This document shows positions 36,110-47,990 of a DNA stretch of 64,000 nucleotides, piece after piece. The notes under the pieces are model-generated. The model saw only the letters and a program-made list of their open reading frames with translations, did not search any database and was not told the DNA's origin. A program made the translations under genes and the position numbers. The first letter of the stretch is position 1. Each line of letters starts with the position of its first letter. This DNA is from Pogostemon cablin (Eukaryota; Streptophyta; Magnoliopsida; Lamiales; Lamiaceae): the NCBI GenBank assembly GCA_023678885.1, contig CM042965.1, positions 26,145,777 to 26,209,776 on the forward strand, written 5' to 3'.

Positions 36110-37796
36110 TGATGAGCGTTTTCTCAATACACAATATTAATCCCCAAGTATGAAGGATGCTATTGTAGCTTTGATAAGTGACCAAGTAATTATCGAACCC
36201 AAAGGACATATTATTATTAATTTAATTATATTCTAACTTATTAAGACTATTATGGAAAAAAAGTTGTGTGATTAAGTAACCAATAATTAAGTAATTAAAA
36301 GAACAATTAAAACAAATAGCAGTAGAGATTGAACGAAAGTGAATAAGTGAGAAGATAGATAGTCCTTCGGGCCATCCAGTTTTACTCATTAATTTTTCTT
36401 CCGTGTATCAATGTCCGACTCTGCCTTATGGAGTATGGAAGCATCACTAAACCATGCAAATCTAATCTATAGACACAAGTAAATAAGTGTGTGACACGTG
36501 TGAATCTCCTTGGAGCAAGAGATATACTCACCCCCCTTTCTGGTACTATCAGTATCAATTATTTCCCGTGCACTAAGTACTCTAACCCGATATGATCTCC
36601 CTCTATAGGTACTATGAAGTTATACTATTTATCTTACTTATTAACCCGAATAAGATTCAATTAACAAGTATTTATATAAGATAGTTCTAATGAGACTTCG
36701 AAATCCCTTCACTTAGAATCATAACATGAAATCATGCTCAGCAGTGAACGCACTCAATCAATAATCAAGATATGTATTCAGACTCTACATAACAATTAAT
36801 TATGCATAAAACAACTCTGAGTATGAATTAAAAATGCATAATCTTATATAAAATAAACCACAAGTAGTGTTGTACGGAGTATACACACGGAAGTTCAATT
36901 AACTTATAAAACCTTCATAAATCCTAGAACTACCGAAGTGGTTCTAGCCCATGATTGATCAAAGAACAATTATGGTGGTTGGATAGATCTTATCCATAGT
37001 CTTGAAAATTACAAGATAAATTAAGATGCGAAGTAAACCCTAGATGCGGACGCTGTCGTGTCTCTCTCTGTCTTGAATCTTCACTTGATTCTTACTTGAT
37101 TCGACAGACGAATCTCTCTCCACAGCTCCGTGGATAGTGGTAGGGTTTCGGATGTTGTGTAGAATAAAGGTGATGGTGAACTCTCTTTTCCCTAGCGTAG
37201 GATCTTCTTTTTATACTTGCAAGCTCTCCTTACGGACCTAGGATGAGCTTTTTGAGTGAAAACACGCACTGAAGGTATAAAAATACAGATCCGGACATAT
37301 CCAGTGCATAGGTTCGACCAAGTCTCCTAGTCGAACCGATCAATGCTGGTCAAATCACAGGTCGAATCGACCTGTACTGCACTAGCAGGTAGTCGGTTCG
37401 ACTCGAACGATAGGTCAAACTGAAAACTTCGTGGTCGAATTGTAACTGCAAAAACTTATGCTTCTGGTTCGACCACCGTGCTTGGTCGAACCATAGTGTC
37501 GTGGTCGAACCACACTCTGACACTCCTCCTTACCTGGTTCGACCAGGGATGCTGGTCGAACCACCTTGTTGTTGGTCAAACCACGTCCCTACTTGGTCGA
37601 ACTGGGTACCTTCAACACCCTTTCTCCAGTTTCGATCACTTCTAATCCATTTTCCTCCGAAAATCCACTCAAACAGACTCAAACACACCTGATTTATGAC
37701 TTTCTACAATACAACTCGATTTATCTTGACTTAAGATCAAATCTTACATCATTATCACACGAATCAGGGCTCAAAATACGTGAATTTACACACTCA
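36110..37796 (-). repeat. 3-prime LTR of the Athila-like element
   Basis: 1687 bp, TGATGAGCG...CACTCA. It contains a - strand TATA-like box (TATAAAAAG, about 37208-37216) and, upstream of that, the GGTTCGACCA array at 37310-37610. 36110-36850 matches 52158-52897 closely. Confidence 0.85.
37310..37610 (-). repeat. Palindromic array in LTR U3 (GGTTCGACCA type)
   Basis: At least eleven copies of GGTTCGACCA or TGGTCGAACC and one-base variants, alternating in orientation with 10-25 bp spacing. It lies about 95 bp upstream of the TATA-like box at 37208-37216. Related arrays of the same motif occur at 41440-41705 and 50165-50490. Confidence 0.75.
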
Positions 37797-39120
37797 CCAA
37801 ACTCCCAAACTAACATGTTGCTCGTCTCGAGACAACGAAATCAAAACATAGGAGTAAGTGTAAATTTCACAAGTCCATCTAGCCAGATACAAAACATACC
37901 TACACGTACAATTCTATCAACTTAAAACAAGTATCACTCGCATCACACATTTCATTCATGCAAAACATTACTCAATTATAATATAATTCGGAGTACTAAG
38001 TCGTCTAGCTCATAGGATAAGTGTTTACTCTCGCACTCAAGTGTAAAAGATGTACACTTTAATATGTTAGTCCACACTCAATTTCAATTCATATTCCCGC
38101 GTAACCATAAGCTTGGCAAGAGTCTCAAAAATTAATTAAGAAAATATAGATAAAGTGACTAATTCACTAGTAGAGAATTATCTTGGGATTTTGCTTTTCA
38201 TTAAACAACTTCTTCTCTCCTTCTTATTCTCATGATCTTCACGATTCACTTTTCCTTCTTTTTCTTGGCATCAACATCATCCTTTTTTTTTTCTTCAAAG
38301 TACAAGGGTATCAATTTCGGGCACTACCCTTCTAAGTAGTTGGGGTACCGATTTCAGGCACTACCCCTAACAAGATTTAACCATTTCTTTCTTCTCTTCA
38401 AATTCATGTTACTCAACCCAAATTTTCTTCCTTTTCTTCAAATTCAAGCTAGCATTTACTCACCTCAACTCTCTACTAATGAATAAGGTATTCAACAAGG
38501 CTCAAGTAAAGATGAATAAAGGCTTTTTATCAAGACTTGCCAAAGAAAATAACTTTTAAGGCTCAAAATGGCTTCCAATGATTCATTTCAATATATGAGA
38601 AGGTAAAATTTGGCTAAGTGACTCAAATAAACAATAACGGCCTAAGATCATGTCCTAATAACTAATCAATCATAAGTCTCACACAAGACTCCAAGCCAAG
38701 TTCTAGAATACAGTCATATGAATGATTCTCACAATAATAAACTATAATGCATAGAGGTAGCATAGTTTCAGGCTCAAATTCTCACATGGATAATAGATTC
38801 CTAAGCACTCCTCATAGCATATAATCAAGACCAATTCGTAATGAACTCCCCATATTTAACAAATAATACATGCTTCTCATCAACAAAATCAACACATGCA
38901 AAATACGAATGCAACATACTTAGTAATGAACCCATCATAACAATCCAAATCGAGTATCTCCAACCAAATCATGATCAAGTATCAAGTATCACAACTCCTA
39001 TCAAATTTCAATCCAACATCTCAATATACTACATGCCACACACACCACAAATGCCCATCCTATAAAGAGAAAAAGAGAAGAGAGATGAGATAAAACAGAC
39101 AAAGGAAAAAAAATCTGGTG
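37797..39120. other. Non-coding 3-prime interior of the Athila-like element
   Basis: Begins with the polypurine tract (GTTTGGGAGTTTGG on -). The rest lacks coding signatures. Confidence 0.6.
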
Positions 39121-40760
39121 CAACCTACTACTCCAAAGCATCATCCTCATCATCATCATCACTCATCTCCGTGCTCCAATGATCAAAATCCCTGTGGAGA
39201 TTATTTAGTTTTCTATCTAACTCCCGCTCATCAGCTTGGATCTTTCCCTATCTCCTATCCATCTGCACGTAGTTAGCATACAACGCGGTGTATCTCATAT
39301 CAAGTGCGGCATAACTAGTAGTAAGCAAGCCAGTTGGCAGTTCGTCTCTTTCTGCTCGTTGTTCAGGTTAGTAAAATGCTCATTCATCAACCTGAACTGC
39401 TCCATGAAGTGTTCATTAGGACCGCCCCAGTACTGCTGTTGTGTCACTACTGGAATAGGTGGTGGTGGCATCCCATGCTGCTGCGGAATATCCATCTCAG
39501 GATAAACCTGATCCGCTCCATGCATCTCACCATGCTCATCGTGCTGCTGTTGCTGCTGTTGTGGCCCTCGCTGCCCTTCATCTATAATCCTTTGCAACTC
39601 CTGATATATCTAGGCAGCGTACATCTGACCCACAGTCCTCCAATCATCTTTCCTCAAGCACGTGATAGATATAGCCTCGTGCGCCAACGTGTTCATCAAC
39701 TTGTTATCATCATTCCGGATCATAGTCAGACCTCCTACATCGTATGAAAACATAAAAGAAAAAGGCTTAGAACCTCTCGTGTACAACTAATCTCCATCCG
39801 ATGATAAGCAAATCCAACCTTCACACATGCACTCATGACTAGATTCAGATCCTCCAAGATAAGTGTAATGCTAGTAAAATCCATGTGGAACGACTCAGCC
39901 ACAGTAGTAAGCAATCCACCAATATTCACTCTTTGAAACGTGGAGCTCCTGAATCTGTACAGCTGCTGAATCAGATAAGACCCCACATTGAACCTTACTC
40001 TATTTAACATACACCAGAGAGTATACAACTCTCCTCTAGACACGCAACTTCCTTCAGACCGGGCGAACAATGTATTCTCCAAAACTCGATTCATATATCT
40101 AAGAATAGGGTTCCGAATCAGAGACGCGCGAGCATCCTTGGTTTTGAAATCCATATCCTCTCCAGAAATTGCTCTCTAAAAATTATTTGCATTAAATTAC
40201 CCATTCTCATTCCTGGAGATACCCTTCGGAGTCTCAAACAACACGTTGAAATCCTCAGCTGACCATTTCCTCATCTCGCCTCCCAGCTGAAAAGAGCACT
40301 CATAAGGAAGAGGAGTAGAGCCCTTCTTGATGGTGATCGAACACAACACCTCCGCAGTCACATAAAAGTATGTCGGCTTTTTAAGCTCCATGGAGTGATG
40401 AATACCCACTTGATCAAACATTCACATAATATCCTCATGGATATTCATTATCATCATAGCCCCATCATCTTGGTACCTTGTTCGAGTGATCTTATCAGAC
40501 ATATCGCCTCATCGATCCTTTATCTCCTCCCAAATTTTCATTCGAATTTTAAAATCCCTAGGAAACCTCTCCTTAAGCCTTAGCTTCTTTGTGACTTCAT
40601 CCTCACGAGACGGCCTATCTTGTCTCTTCTTAGATTGAACTTCAGTCTCCTTTCCTTTTCCTACAAAACAATACTTCAATACCAAACGGATACAAGAAAA
40701 GCAAACTAAATCCAATCCACAACTACCTATACATGAAACTCTACTCAAGACTTCAAGTTA
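39121..40760 (-). pseudogene. 3-prime ORF of the Athila-like element (env position)
   Basis: Several - strand frames add up to one protein. In order they are: GGEMRKWSAEDFNVLFETP (40421 to 40197); TKDARASLIRNPILRYMNRV and ELYTLWCMLNRVRFNVGSYL (40154 to 39735); a Q-rich and P-rich stretch, GPQQQQQQHDEHGEM and MPPPPIPVV (39597 to 39295); and an acidic C-terminus of the type SDDDDDEDDALE near 39130-39170. The first two parts resemble the uncharacterised ORF described from Athila elements (Pfam ATHILA ORF-1 type); that assignment is from memory of the family. Its position after integrase is where envelope-like ORFs lie in this lineage, but no signal peptide or membrane span is evident. Shifts and stops break it. 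Confidence 0.6.
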
Positions 40761-42283
40761 TCATGTATAATCTTCTTCAATCAAGCATGCTTCTTCTTCA
40801 TCAAGAATTCAACAATCAAAACATGCACATGCTAATTCAATTTCCCTTCAAATTCAACTTTTCAACAGAAACTATCAAAAAATATCATCAAACATATCAA
40901 TTCATTAAGCATGCCTCTATCAAAAATTCATAATTCAACTCAAAATTCAACATGCTTCACTTCACTACTCACATTACTCATCAATTTCATATAAACATCA
41001 AGGTTTAACAACAAAGCAACAATTAAATTCAGACCCATCACTTGTTCATATGAGCTTTCAATCAAACAATTTAATTTGCACCATGGATTCACATAAAAAT
41101 GAGTTCAATCAACTTACCCACTTAAAATCAAGTAATAAAACCTCAATCCTAGGGTAGTATAGTCAAGAGAACATACATTTCGATCTGGCCATGGCTTAGT
41201 ATGAACAAGTATGAAGAATCCCCAAATTTGAACAGAAACCCTAGTTTTGTAACTAGAATGCTCCAAATTCGTGACAAATAGAGTGTAGGAAGTGTGGAAA
41301 ATGGTTTAATCAGAGCAAAATCAAGTAAAATCGAAGTTTAAAAGAGAGGATTTTTGGTTCAGAGAGGATTTGAGTGCGGTTGGTGTGAAAAGTGATCGAA
41401 ATTGGGGTAAAAATCGCATTAAAACTTGACTTACCTGTGCGGTTCGACCCAAACCAGGTGGTCGAATCACCTTGTCGTAGTCGAATCGTGCTTCTGGATG
41501 ATTTTTAGCATTTGGTTCGACCCGAACCATTAATCGAACCAGAGTGTCATGGTCGAACTCACTAGTTAAAAACTTTCAAGTGGTTGGTTTGACCCGAACC
41601 CAGGTCGAATCTCACTATGCATGGTCGAATCAGCCTGTAACGAATTCTCTGATCTTTGGTTCGACCTGGGCTGCTTGGTTTGACCAGTCTTCTTGGTCGA
41701 ATCAAGCTTCTGTTCTTTCGAAATCCGCTATTCTTCATTCTCTGCAAACTTCAAGCTCAAATAACGATCATTAAATACCAAAATAAAGCAAAACTAAGCT
41801 AGAAAACCACTTATAAGACTCTAAAATTTTGTGCATATACTCCGCATATGACACAATCAATAAAACACCACTAAACATTAGGTAAATTATAAAAAATCGA
41901 CACATCAAAATCGGTTAAAGTTTCAATATGCCATAAAAATGAACTCTCCTAACATACGTTACAAAGAAAAGATTATACTCTCCATGCTACGATGAGGTAA
42001 GTACATCACACCCCCCTCAAACTTAGTAGAAACTATAGTCGAAACTAAGTTTGCAAGAAGATGTAATTTTCGATAAGTAAGCACGTCAAATATAAAAAAT
42101 TTCTTACTCACACTAAAGAAATAAAACAATAAAACAGGAGGGAAAGCCTCCAATAAGTGCTCTTGTTTAACGTCGGAGAGTCACAACGGTACCAATTTAC
42201 TGCAAGGTATCCTCAAAGACTATGCAAGCATCATCCGACGACTTATAATGCTTCAATTGATGCCCATTCGCCGCTATGATGTC
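40761..42283 (-). other. Region between integrase and the 3-prime ORF
   Basis: Contains a GGTTCGACC/GGTCGAATC array (41440-41705), then on the - strand a leader-like stretch with AACTAGGGTTTCTG (41237-41250) and GTGGGTAAGTTGATTG (about 41110-41125) that looks like a 5-prime splice site. CACCCCCCTCAAACTTAG at 42009-42026 resembles a second polypurine tract. No coding domain is present. Confidence 0.5.
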
Positions 42284-42474
42284 TCAGTCTTTGTTCATGA
42301 TTTCAATACTTTCCCCTCCACAGGCTCTATGGATAATGAACGGTCCTGTCCACTTCGATTTTAATTTTTCTACAAAGAGCTTCAAACGAGAGTTAAAAAG
42401 TAATACCTCATCACCTTGCTTGAATTCCATGTAAGTGATCTTCGAATCATGCCATTTCATCATTCTTTCCTTAT
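42284..42474 (-). pseudogene. Integrase C-terminal segment, separated part
   Basis: Encodes RMMKWHDSKITYMEFKQGD, VLLFNSRLKLFVEKLKSKW and TGPFIIHRA, the conserved C-terminal part of Ty3/gypsy integrases. The preceding integrase sequence resumes only at 46417, beyond the CACTA element. The original reading frame was therefore cut by that insertion. Confidence 0.85.
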
Positions 42475-43215
42475 ATACACTATACCAAAAATACATTAAG
42501 ACAACACATATAATGTGTTGTCCGTTAGCTTCTTTTTAGTAAAAATCTCTGTTGTCGAAGCCCCTGTTGTCGTAGGGCATTTGAAAAGACGCACAACGAC
42601 AACACATATTATGTGTTATCATTGTGCGTCTTTTTTATAAAAAAAAAAGACGCACAACGACAACATATATTTATGTGTTGTCGTTGTGCATCTTTATGTG
42701 TTGTTGTTGTACTTCTTTTTAATTTATTTTAAGACAATAGGTTATATATGTTGTCTTATTTGATTAAGACAACATATATATGTATTTTCTATTAATGTAG
42801 TATTATTATATTATTCATAGCGTCTACATTTTATACGTATTGTCGAACCAATTAATTATTATACAAAATATTTTATAATTAATTTATAAACAAAATAATA
42901 AAATTCAAAATGTATTAAAACATTCTAAATAATCCAAAACATGCTAAATATCAAATATCCCTCTCAAATCTAAATGTTGACAAAATTCAAATACATCCCA
43001 TAAGACATGACATAAATAGAATTGGTTTAAAAACCACGAAACTATGGATCCAAGTCTAGACAATTAATGAAAATCCAAATACATCAACAAGTCATGATCA
43101 TTCCCCTTTGGCTCTGACGCCTCTTCTTTCAACTGTATGTGCCTGTCCAAACACAACCATAATCTTTATCATGAGAAGTTAAAACACCTACCATGAGGCT
43201 AAAAATCTTAAAAAC

Positions 43216-44873
43216 AGTTGAGGTGTTGAAGGACTACTCGATGATTTGACTCCACTTGATTTGTCACTAGAGCTTGCCAATGCCCCGATACCACTCTCTC
43301 TTTTCTAGAAATCGATAAAGTTTAAGTGAACTTAGTTAAAAAATCACATATGTTAACAAGTGATAGAAAAAGAGAACTGAATGTCGAACGAGAAAACAAG
43401 AGATGCTAGTAGTAGCAGTAAACGATATCTTACACACCCGAGGCTTTAACCAGCTAAGCAGTCCATTCTTCTTGGTTCTTTTCTCATCCCTCAATTTCTC
43501 ATCAACAGTATCAATATTGCCATCAAGAGAAATATACATGTCCATATTTTCATCATCCAATACCAGGTCACGCCTTCTATGTGGAAGATAAGCAAGCTGC
43601 CACATCAAATAGAAAAACATATAAGCACTATAGAATACCTCAGCAGAGAAAGAAAGAAAGACTAAAAAAAGGGAAAGGGAAATTATTGGGACCCTGGGGA
43701 TTGCAAACTGAAAATTACACAGTACCTCTTCTTTTCCAAATGAATGTCTTCTCCTCTGTCCTGGACGGTTGGAAAATTTTGGTGATTGAGAAGCTTTTGT
43801 AGATACAAGAATTAGTTTTGTAAGTCTCTGTATTCTGCTCATTAAAGCAGCTTTAGCTTCGTTCTCTTGTTCCAACCTTGACTGCAGTCGCACTTGACCA
43901 TCTTCTAGCTTTAGGATCAGACCCACCCACAAAGTGATATAATAAATTAATAAATAATAGCCACTTTTATATAAGTTGAGATTCACATATGGCTTCTTGC
44001 CTCACAGATAAAATAATTGAAGACCAAACTTGAGAATTTTTATATGAAATGGAATAGTAAACAAATAATCAATAATTCAAAGTTGAGATCAAAATCGTGT
44101 AAAACATATGATTGTAAGAAGGTAATTCTCATCTTGATAAAGAAACCAAACACAACCATAATATCTAAATCACATGAACAAACAAGAAATCACTTCAGCA
44201 GGTTGAAGGAGTATATCTTGAAGCCATGATTCTTGAGTGAAAAATCATGGATCGGAACATGATCCAATGCTAGCTAGTATTATTCACATGAGAAAGGCCT
44301 AGCAGAAAATACAAGGCTACATCATTTCAATGAAGAATGGAAGACCCTTGCAAGCACATCGGGTAATGTTATATATGATTGAGTATGGGGTTAGAAGCTG
44401 TAATTTTCGCAGCAGAGGAGATGAGTTGGTCATGAAAGGAAAGAGGAGATATGGCTTAATTATTATTTTTTATACTAATGCGCAAGCATAACTAAATAAA
44501 GTTCCTCCTGCAAGACAAAACATATCATATCACTAGTGATCACGTAGAGATTGCAAGGATACATGAATAAAGAAAGAATATAATACAAAACACAACAAAT
44601 TAAACTACTCTTCTGATTGAGTAATGCAGCAATAAAACAGTAATCCGTAATCAAGAGAATAAAAATGATACAATTGCAGATATAAACCTTGATTTCAGAA
44701 AAAATCACCTTCTGTTTTAAGAGTAGAATGTCCCCATCCGCACTGTCTTTCATCTGTGGAACTGGAACTATGCCCCTTTTCAATTGTTCCAATTCTTCCT
44801 TTAAACAGCGAATTTCATTTTCATACTTTTTGATAAGTGATTTCTCATCAATTCTTCCACTTAATAATTACAT
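43216..44873 (-). pseudogene. Captured fragment of a KIN-7 kinesin gene, introns included
   Basis: Four exons are recognisable in order on the - strand. 44709-44873: RIDEKSLIKKYENEI, EQLKRGIVPVPQMKD, DILLLKQK. 43726-43908: LEDGQVRLQSRLEQENEAKA, ALMSRIQRLTKLILVSTKAS, RRRHSFGKEE. 43438-43596: LAYLPHRRRDLVLDDENMDM, KRTKKNGLLSWLKPR. About 43217-43304: KRESGIGALASSSDKSSGVK, SSSSPSTPQL. These match the region just after the motor domain of plant KIN-7 kinesins (mitochondrial/chloroplast-labelled group). Most borders keep AG/GT splice signals, so the copy was taken as genomic DNA. The motor domain and the C-terminal half are absent. A stop (TAA) precedes the first exon frame, so no kinesin can be made. 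Confidence 0.85.
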
Positions 44874-45559
44874 CTGCGAAATGATGCTCATAGTTGAGGA
44901 TGGCTATATTTAAAGTCATCACAAATAACAGAGGATACGATAATCACTACAACCACTAAGAAAAAGAGTAATTCAAATCCAGCTTTGAGGTAATTTATGA
45001 CTGATCATGTGTTGGGTCTAGTGGAAGTGTTTCAAAATCAAAGCATACTGAACAAAAATAGTAACTTCATTTTAAATAAACAGTAAGGAATACATAGCAA
45101 GAGATCATTGCTATTTTGTGCAAAGACAAAAAAAAGTATACGCCCATTTACAACTACATAAATTGGTCAAATAGATGGATGGCATTATGTAATGGACTAT
45201 GTGTACCACATCAAAGAAAGCAAAGTTTCACCTTCTCCTGCTGCAATAAGGGAGAGAGCATGGACTGGGGATAACACAACAATTATCCAACACCACTTTC
45301 ACAAGCATTACAAAGTTTGTGGTATCCACCATGCATAGATGTTACTATATACTCTTTACAAATTTTATAGGAGGCAATAAGTAAACATTCCAAAGGAATA
45401 TAATACAGTCATGTCATGCAGAATTAATTTTATTTGTTATATAGTAATTCTCTTTCGGAAAAACTTTTGCTTTCCAATTGTCACAAGAGGTTCTACAAGT
45501 ATACAATAAACTTAAGAAGAAGAGAATAATTGAATATAGACGACCACATACCGTTGATT

Positions 45560-45960
45560 CCTTCCATTGCCCCACTAACAACATGCTGTGCAGCAACATC
45601 ATAGACACGCCAATAATCATAGATGGGATCGACTGCACCCGTTCGAGAAACCGCGTCGAATGAGCGGCGGCGACGCTGCCCAAATCTGCACGGCCGATAA
45701 TAGGGTCAGAGAAGTAGGGATCCTCCATCGCGAATAGCTTGAGGATCGACGAAGAAGAGGCAACCCTTAAATTGAACGATGGCGGTCCGGAGGCTGATTG
45801 TCCCGGATGGCCGCCAATAGGACAAGATCCGCGACCGGTAGCAAAATCAGGCGGCAGCGGGAAGGGCTGCTGCCCAAAGCGAAGTAAGATCTGGAAAACC
45901 CTAGGCGGCGGCGTAAGTAAACGGCCGAAACCCTAGGCGGCGCCGGAAGGGAGCCGGCGA
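45560..45960 (-). pseudogene. Captured 5-prime end of an unidentified host gene
   Basis: A start codon at 45726-45728 opens MEDPYFSDPIIGRADLGSVA and about 45 more residues, ending near a potential 5-prime splice site (AACG|GTATGT, about 45551-45558). The region to its right (45730-45960) is GC-rich with AAACCCTA motifs, like a plant promoter or 5-prime UTR. A second frame over 45560-45640 reads YDYWRVYDVAAQHVVSGAME, so a one-base shift may be present. I do not recognise the parent gene. It may or may not be contiguous with the kinesin in the donor genome. Confidence 0.5.
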
Positions 45961-46419
45961 GACCAAGAAGTGAAGAAAAATATGAGAATTCAGATCCGAA
46001 ATGAGATAAAATGGTCGTTGGCAGATGACCCTTTTTGTTGGGAAGAAGGATTTGACTAGAATTCAGATCCTAATTTTTATATTTAAAATATATTTAAAAA
46101 ATCATATATGTATTTTTAAAATAAAATATTAAGATAATTTAAGACAACATAGATGAATATATGTTGTCTTTGTGCGTGAAAAATTTTACGTCAACATATG
46201 GTATCATATATGTTGTCTTACAATGAATTCATTTGAAAAGTGGTATATACGACAACACAATAAGACAACACCAGATAATATGTGTTGTCCTTGTGCGTGA
46301 AAAAAAATTTAAGACAACATATATATTTAAGACTACACATATAAGGTATACGATAACACATATTTCTGATCTATGTTGTATATTTTCTGTTGTCTTAGTG
46401 CTTTTTTGGTGTAGTGATA

Positions 46420-47243
46420 TCACCGAATTCTTGTAAGCTTGATTCCTGAACTCATCTAGATTATTAATTTGAGTCATCCTCAACTCATTTTGATCCTTAA
46501 GACACAAGTTCAAGCTTCTCAATGCACAAAAAACTTTATGTTGAATCTCTACGGGTAAATGGCAAGGCTTCCCATAGACAATTTCATAAGGAGACATGTC
46601 AAGCACAGTCTTATACGTAGTTCGGAACCCCACAAAACATCATCGACCTTCTCTAAAATTTGCTTTACTTTTCGGTTGGAGATTTTGGCTTGCCCATTAG
46701 CTTGAGGATGATAGGTGTCATGACCCTATGCTTAACACCATAATCCTTGAGCACTCTCTCTAGAAGCTTATTGACGAAGTGAGAACCTCCATCACTTACA
46801 AGTGCTTTAGGGACTCCATAGTGGCCAAAGATATGTTTCTTCAAGAAAGACAACACAGTCTTTGAATCATTCAAGCGAGTAGGAATGACCTCCACCCACA
46901 TAGAAACATAATCCACATCAAGAAGGATTTAGAGAAATCCATTAGATGGGGAGAAAGGCCCCATAAAATTGATCCCCCATACATCGAAGATCTCTACAAC
47001 AATGCTCGGCTGAAGTAGCATCTCGTCTCTCCTATTTATGTTTCTCATCCTTTGACATCTATTGCATATCACTACATAGGATTCACAGTCTTTAAACAAA
47101 GTAGGCCAATAAAGAGCAGATTGAAGTACCTTAGCTGCTGTCTTTTGGGCTCCGAAATGCCCCCCATTAGGTTGTGCAGGGTAAAAATCAAGGACACTCT
47201 CCATCTCCACCTCACTCTCTATCTCCACCTCGGGCACACACAT
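46420..47243 (-). pseudogene. Athila-like integrase, N-terminal and core parts
   Basis: The zinc-binding region shows HFGAQKTAAKVLQSALYWP and CNRCQRMRNINRRDE (47243 to 46929). The core follows: WGINFMGPFSP, then MDYVSMWVEVIPTRLNDSKT and ALVSDGGSHFVNKLLERVLK (46916 to 46665), and FRTTYKTVLDMSPYEIVYGK (46633 on). The first catalytic Asp of the D,D-35-E triad (normally WGIDFMGPF) is Asn here; the second Asp (SDGG) is kept. The Glu region is out of frame near 46680-46710. The frame breaks at 46920, near 46660 and at the CACTA insertion (46419). It cannot encode active enzyme. Confidence 0.88.
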
Positions 47244-47428
47244 ATGGACTATAGAATCAGTTCAGATCTTGCAGACAAATGGATCATACCATATGAAAGT
47301 CTCAACATCCCTCTTAAACTTCGCAAGTTTATACCTGTTGAGATCTCTTGGAATTTCTCCTACAGCAATGCAGTTGACATAATCCGCATACATGGATCCA
47401 TTCCTTGAGCAGCAACTACACACGCTCT

Positions 47429-47990
47429 TTACACTCCTTCAGCAAACACCGCCATGATCTTCTCATCGGGAAACATCTCCGCTATGTATTCAAAAGAATC
47501 ATCACAACGCTCCCTTGTCTCCAACCTTGATAGGTGATCCGCCAACACATTCTCCGTATCTTTCTTATCTCGGATCTCCATATCGAATTCCTGCAGAAGA
47601 AGGATCCATCTAATGATCCTTGGCTTTGCTTCTTTCTTCTCCATCAAGTACCAGATCGCAGAATGATTCGTATACACAATGGTCTTCATGCCAACCAAAT
47701 ATTGTCGAAACTTGTTGAATGCATACACCATAGCTAGAAACTCCTTTTCAGTGATAGTGTAGTTCTTTTGTGCTGCATCAAAAGTCTTACTCGCATAGTA
47801 GATGGCGCAAAAACTTCTTTTCATTCATCTGCCCAAGCACCACTCCAAGTGCTTGATCACTTGCATCACACATAAGTACAAACGGCTGAGTCCAATCTGG
47901 TGTGATCAAGATAGGCACAGTAATAAGTGCCTCCTTCAAAACCTAAAAAGTTGTTAAGCATTCATCATAAAAAATAAAAGGAACGTTCTT
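47429..47990 (-). pseudogene. Athila-like RNase H domain
   Basis: Ty3/gypsy RNase H: IYYASKTFDAAQKNYTITEK, EFLAMVYAFNKFRQYLVGMK, then YTNHSAIWYLMEKKEAKPRI and KDTENVLADHLSRLE. The usual YTDHSA is YTNHSA here, so an active-site acidic residue is replaced. The N-terminal part upstream of 47824 is in another frame. It joins RT on the right. Confidence 0.85.

Larger units (their letters stand above)
42475..46419. mobile_element. CACTA (En/Spm) transposon carrying host gene fragments
   Basis: The element is 42478-46416 (3939 bp). The ends are CACTATACCAAAAATACATT at left and, read on -, CACTACACCAAAAAAGCACT at right. The 3-bp duplication ATA is at 42475-42477 and 46417-46419. Subterminal zones (42490-42790 and 46140-46400) are full of AAGACAACACATATA and TGTGTTGTC in both orientations. 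There is no transposase frame. Instead the interior holds exons of a KIN-7 kinesin gene (about 43216-44873) and a GC-rich 5-prime gene fragment (45560-45960), so this is a Pack-CACTA type element. It sits inside the integrase coding region of the Athila-like element. Confidence 0.92.

Noticed and set aside
37310..37610. CRISPR-like array
   Set aside because: The short motifs alternate in orientation with irregular spacing inside an LTR of a plant genome; there is no direct-repeat/spacer structure and no cas genes.
39236..39747. Plus-strand frames opposite the Q-rich ORF
   Set aside because: Antisense of CAG-rich coding DNA in the Athila-like 3-prime ORF.
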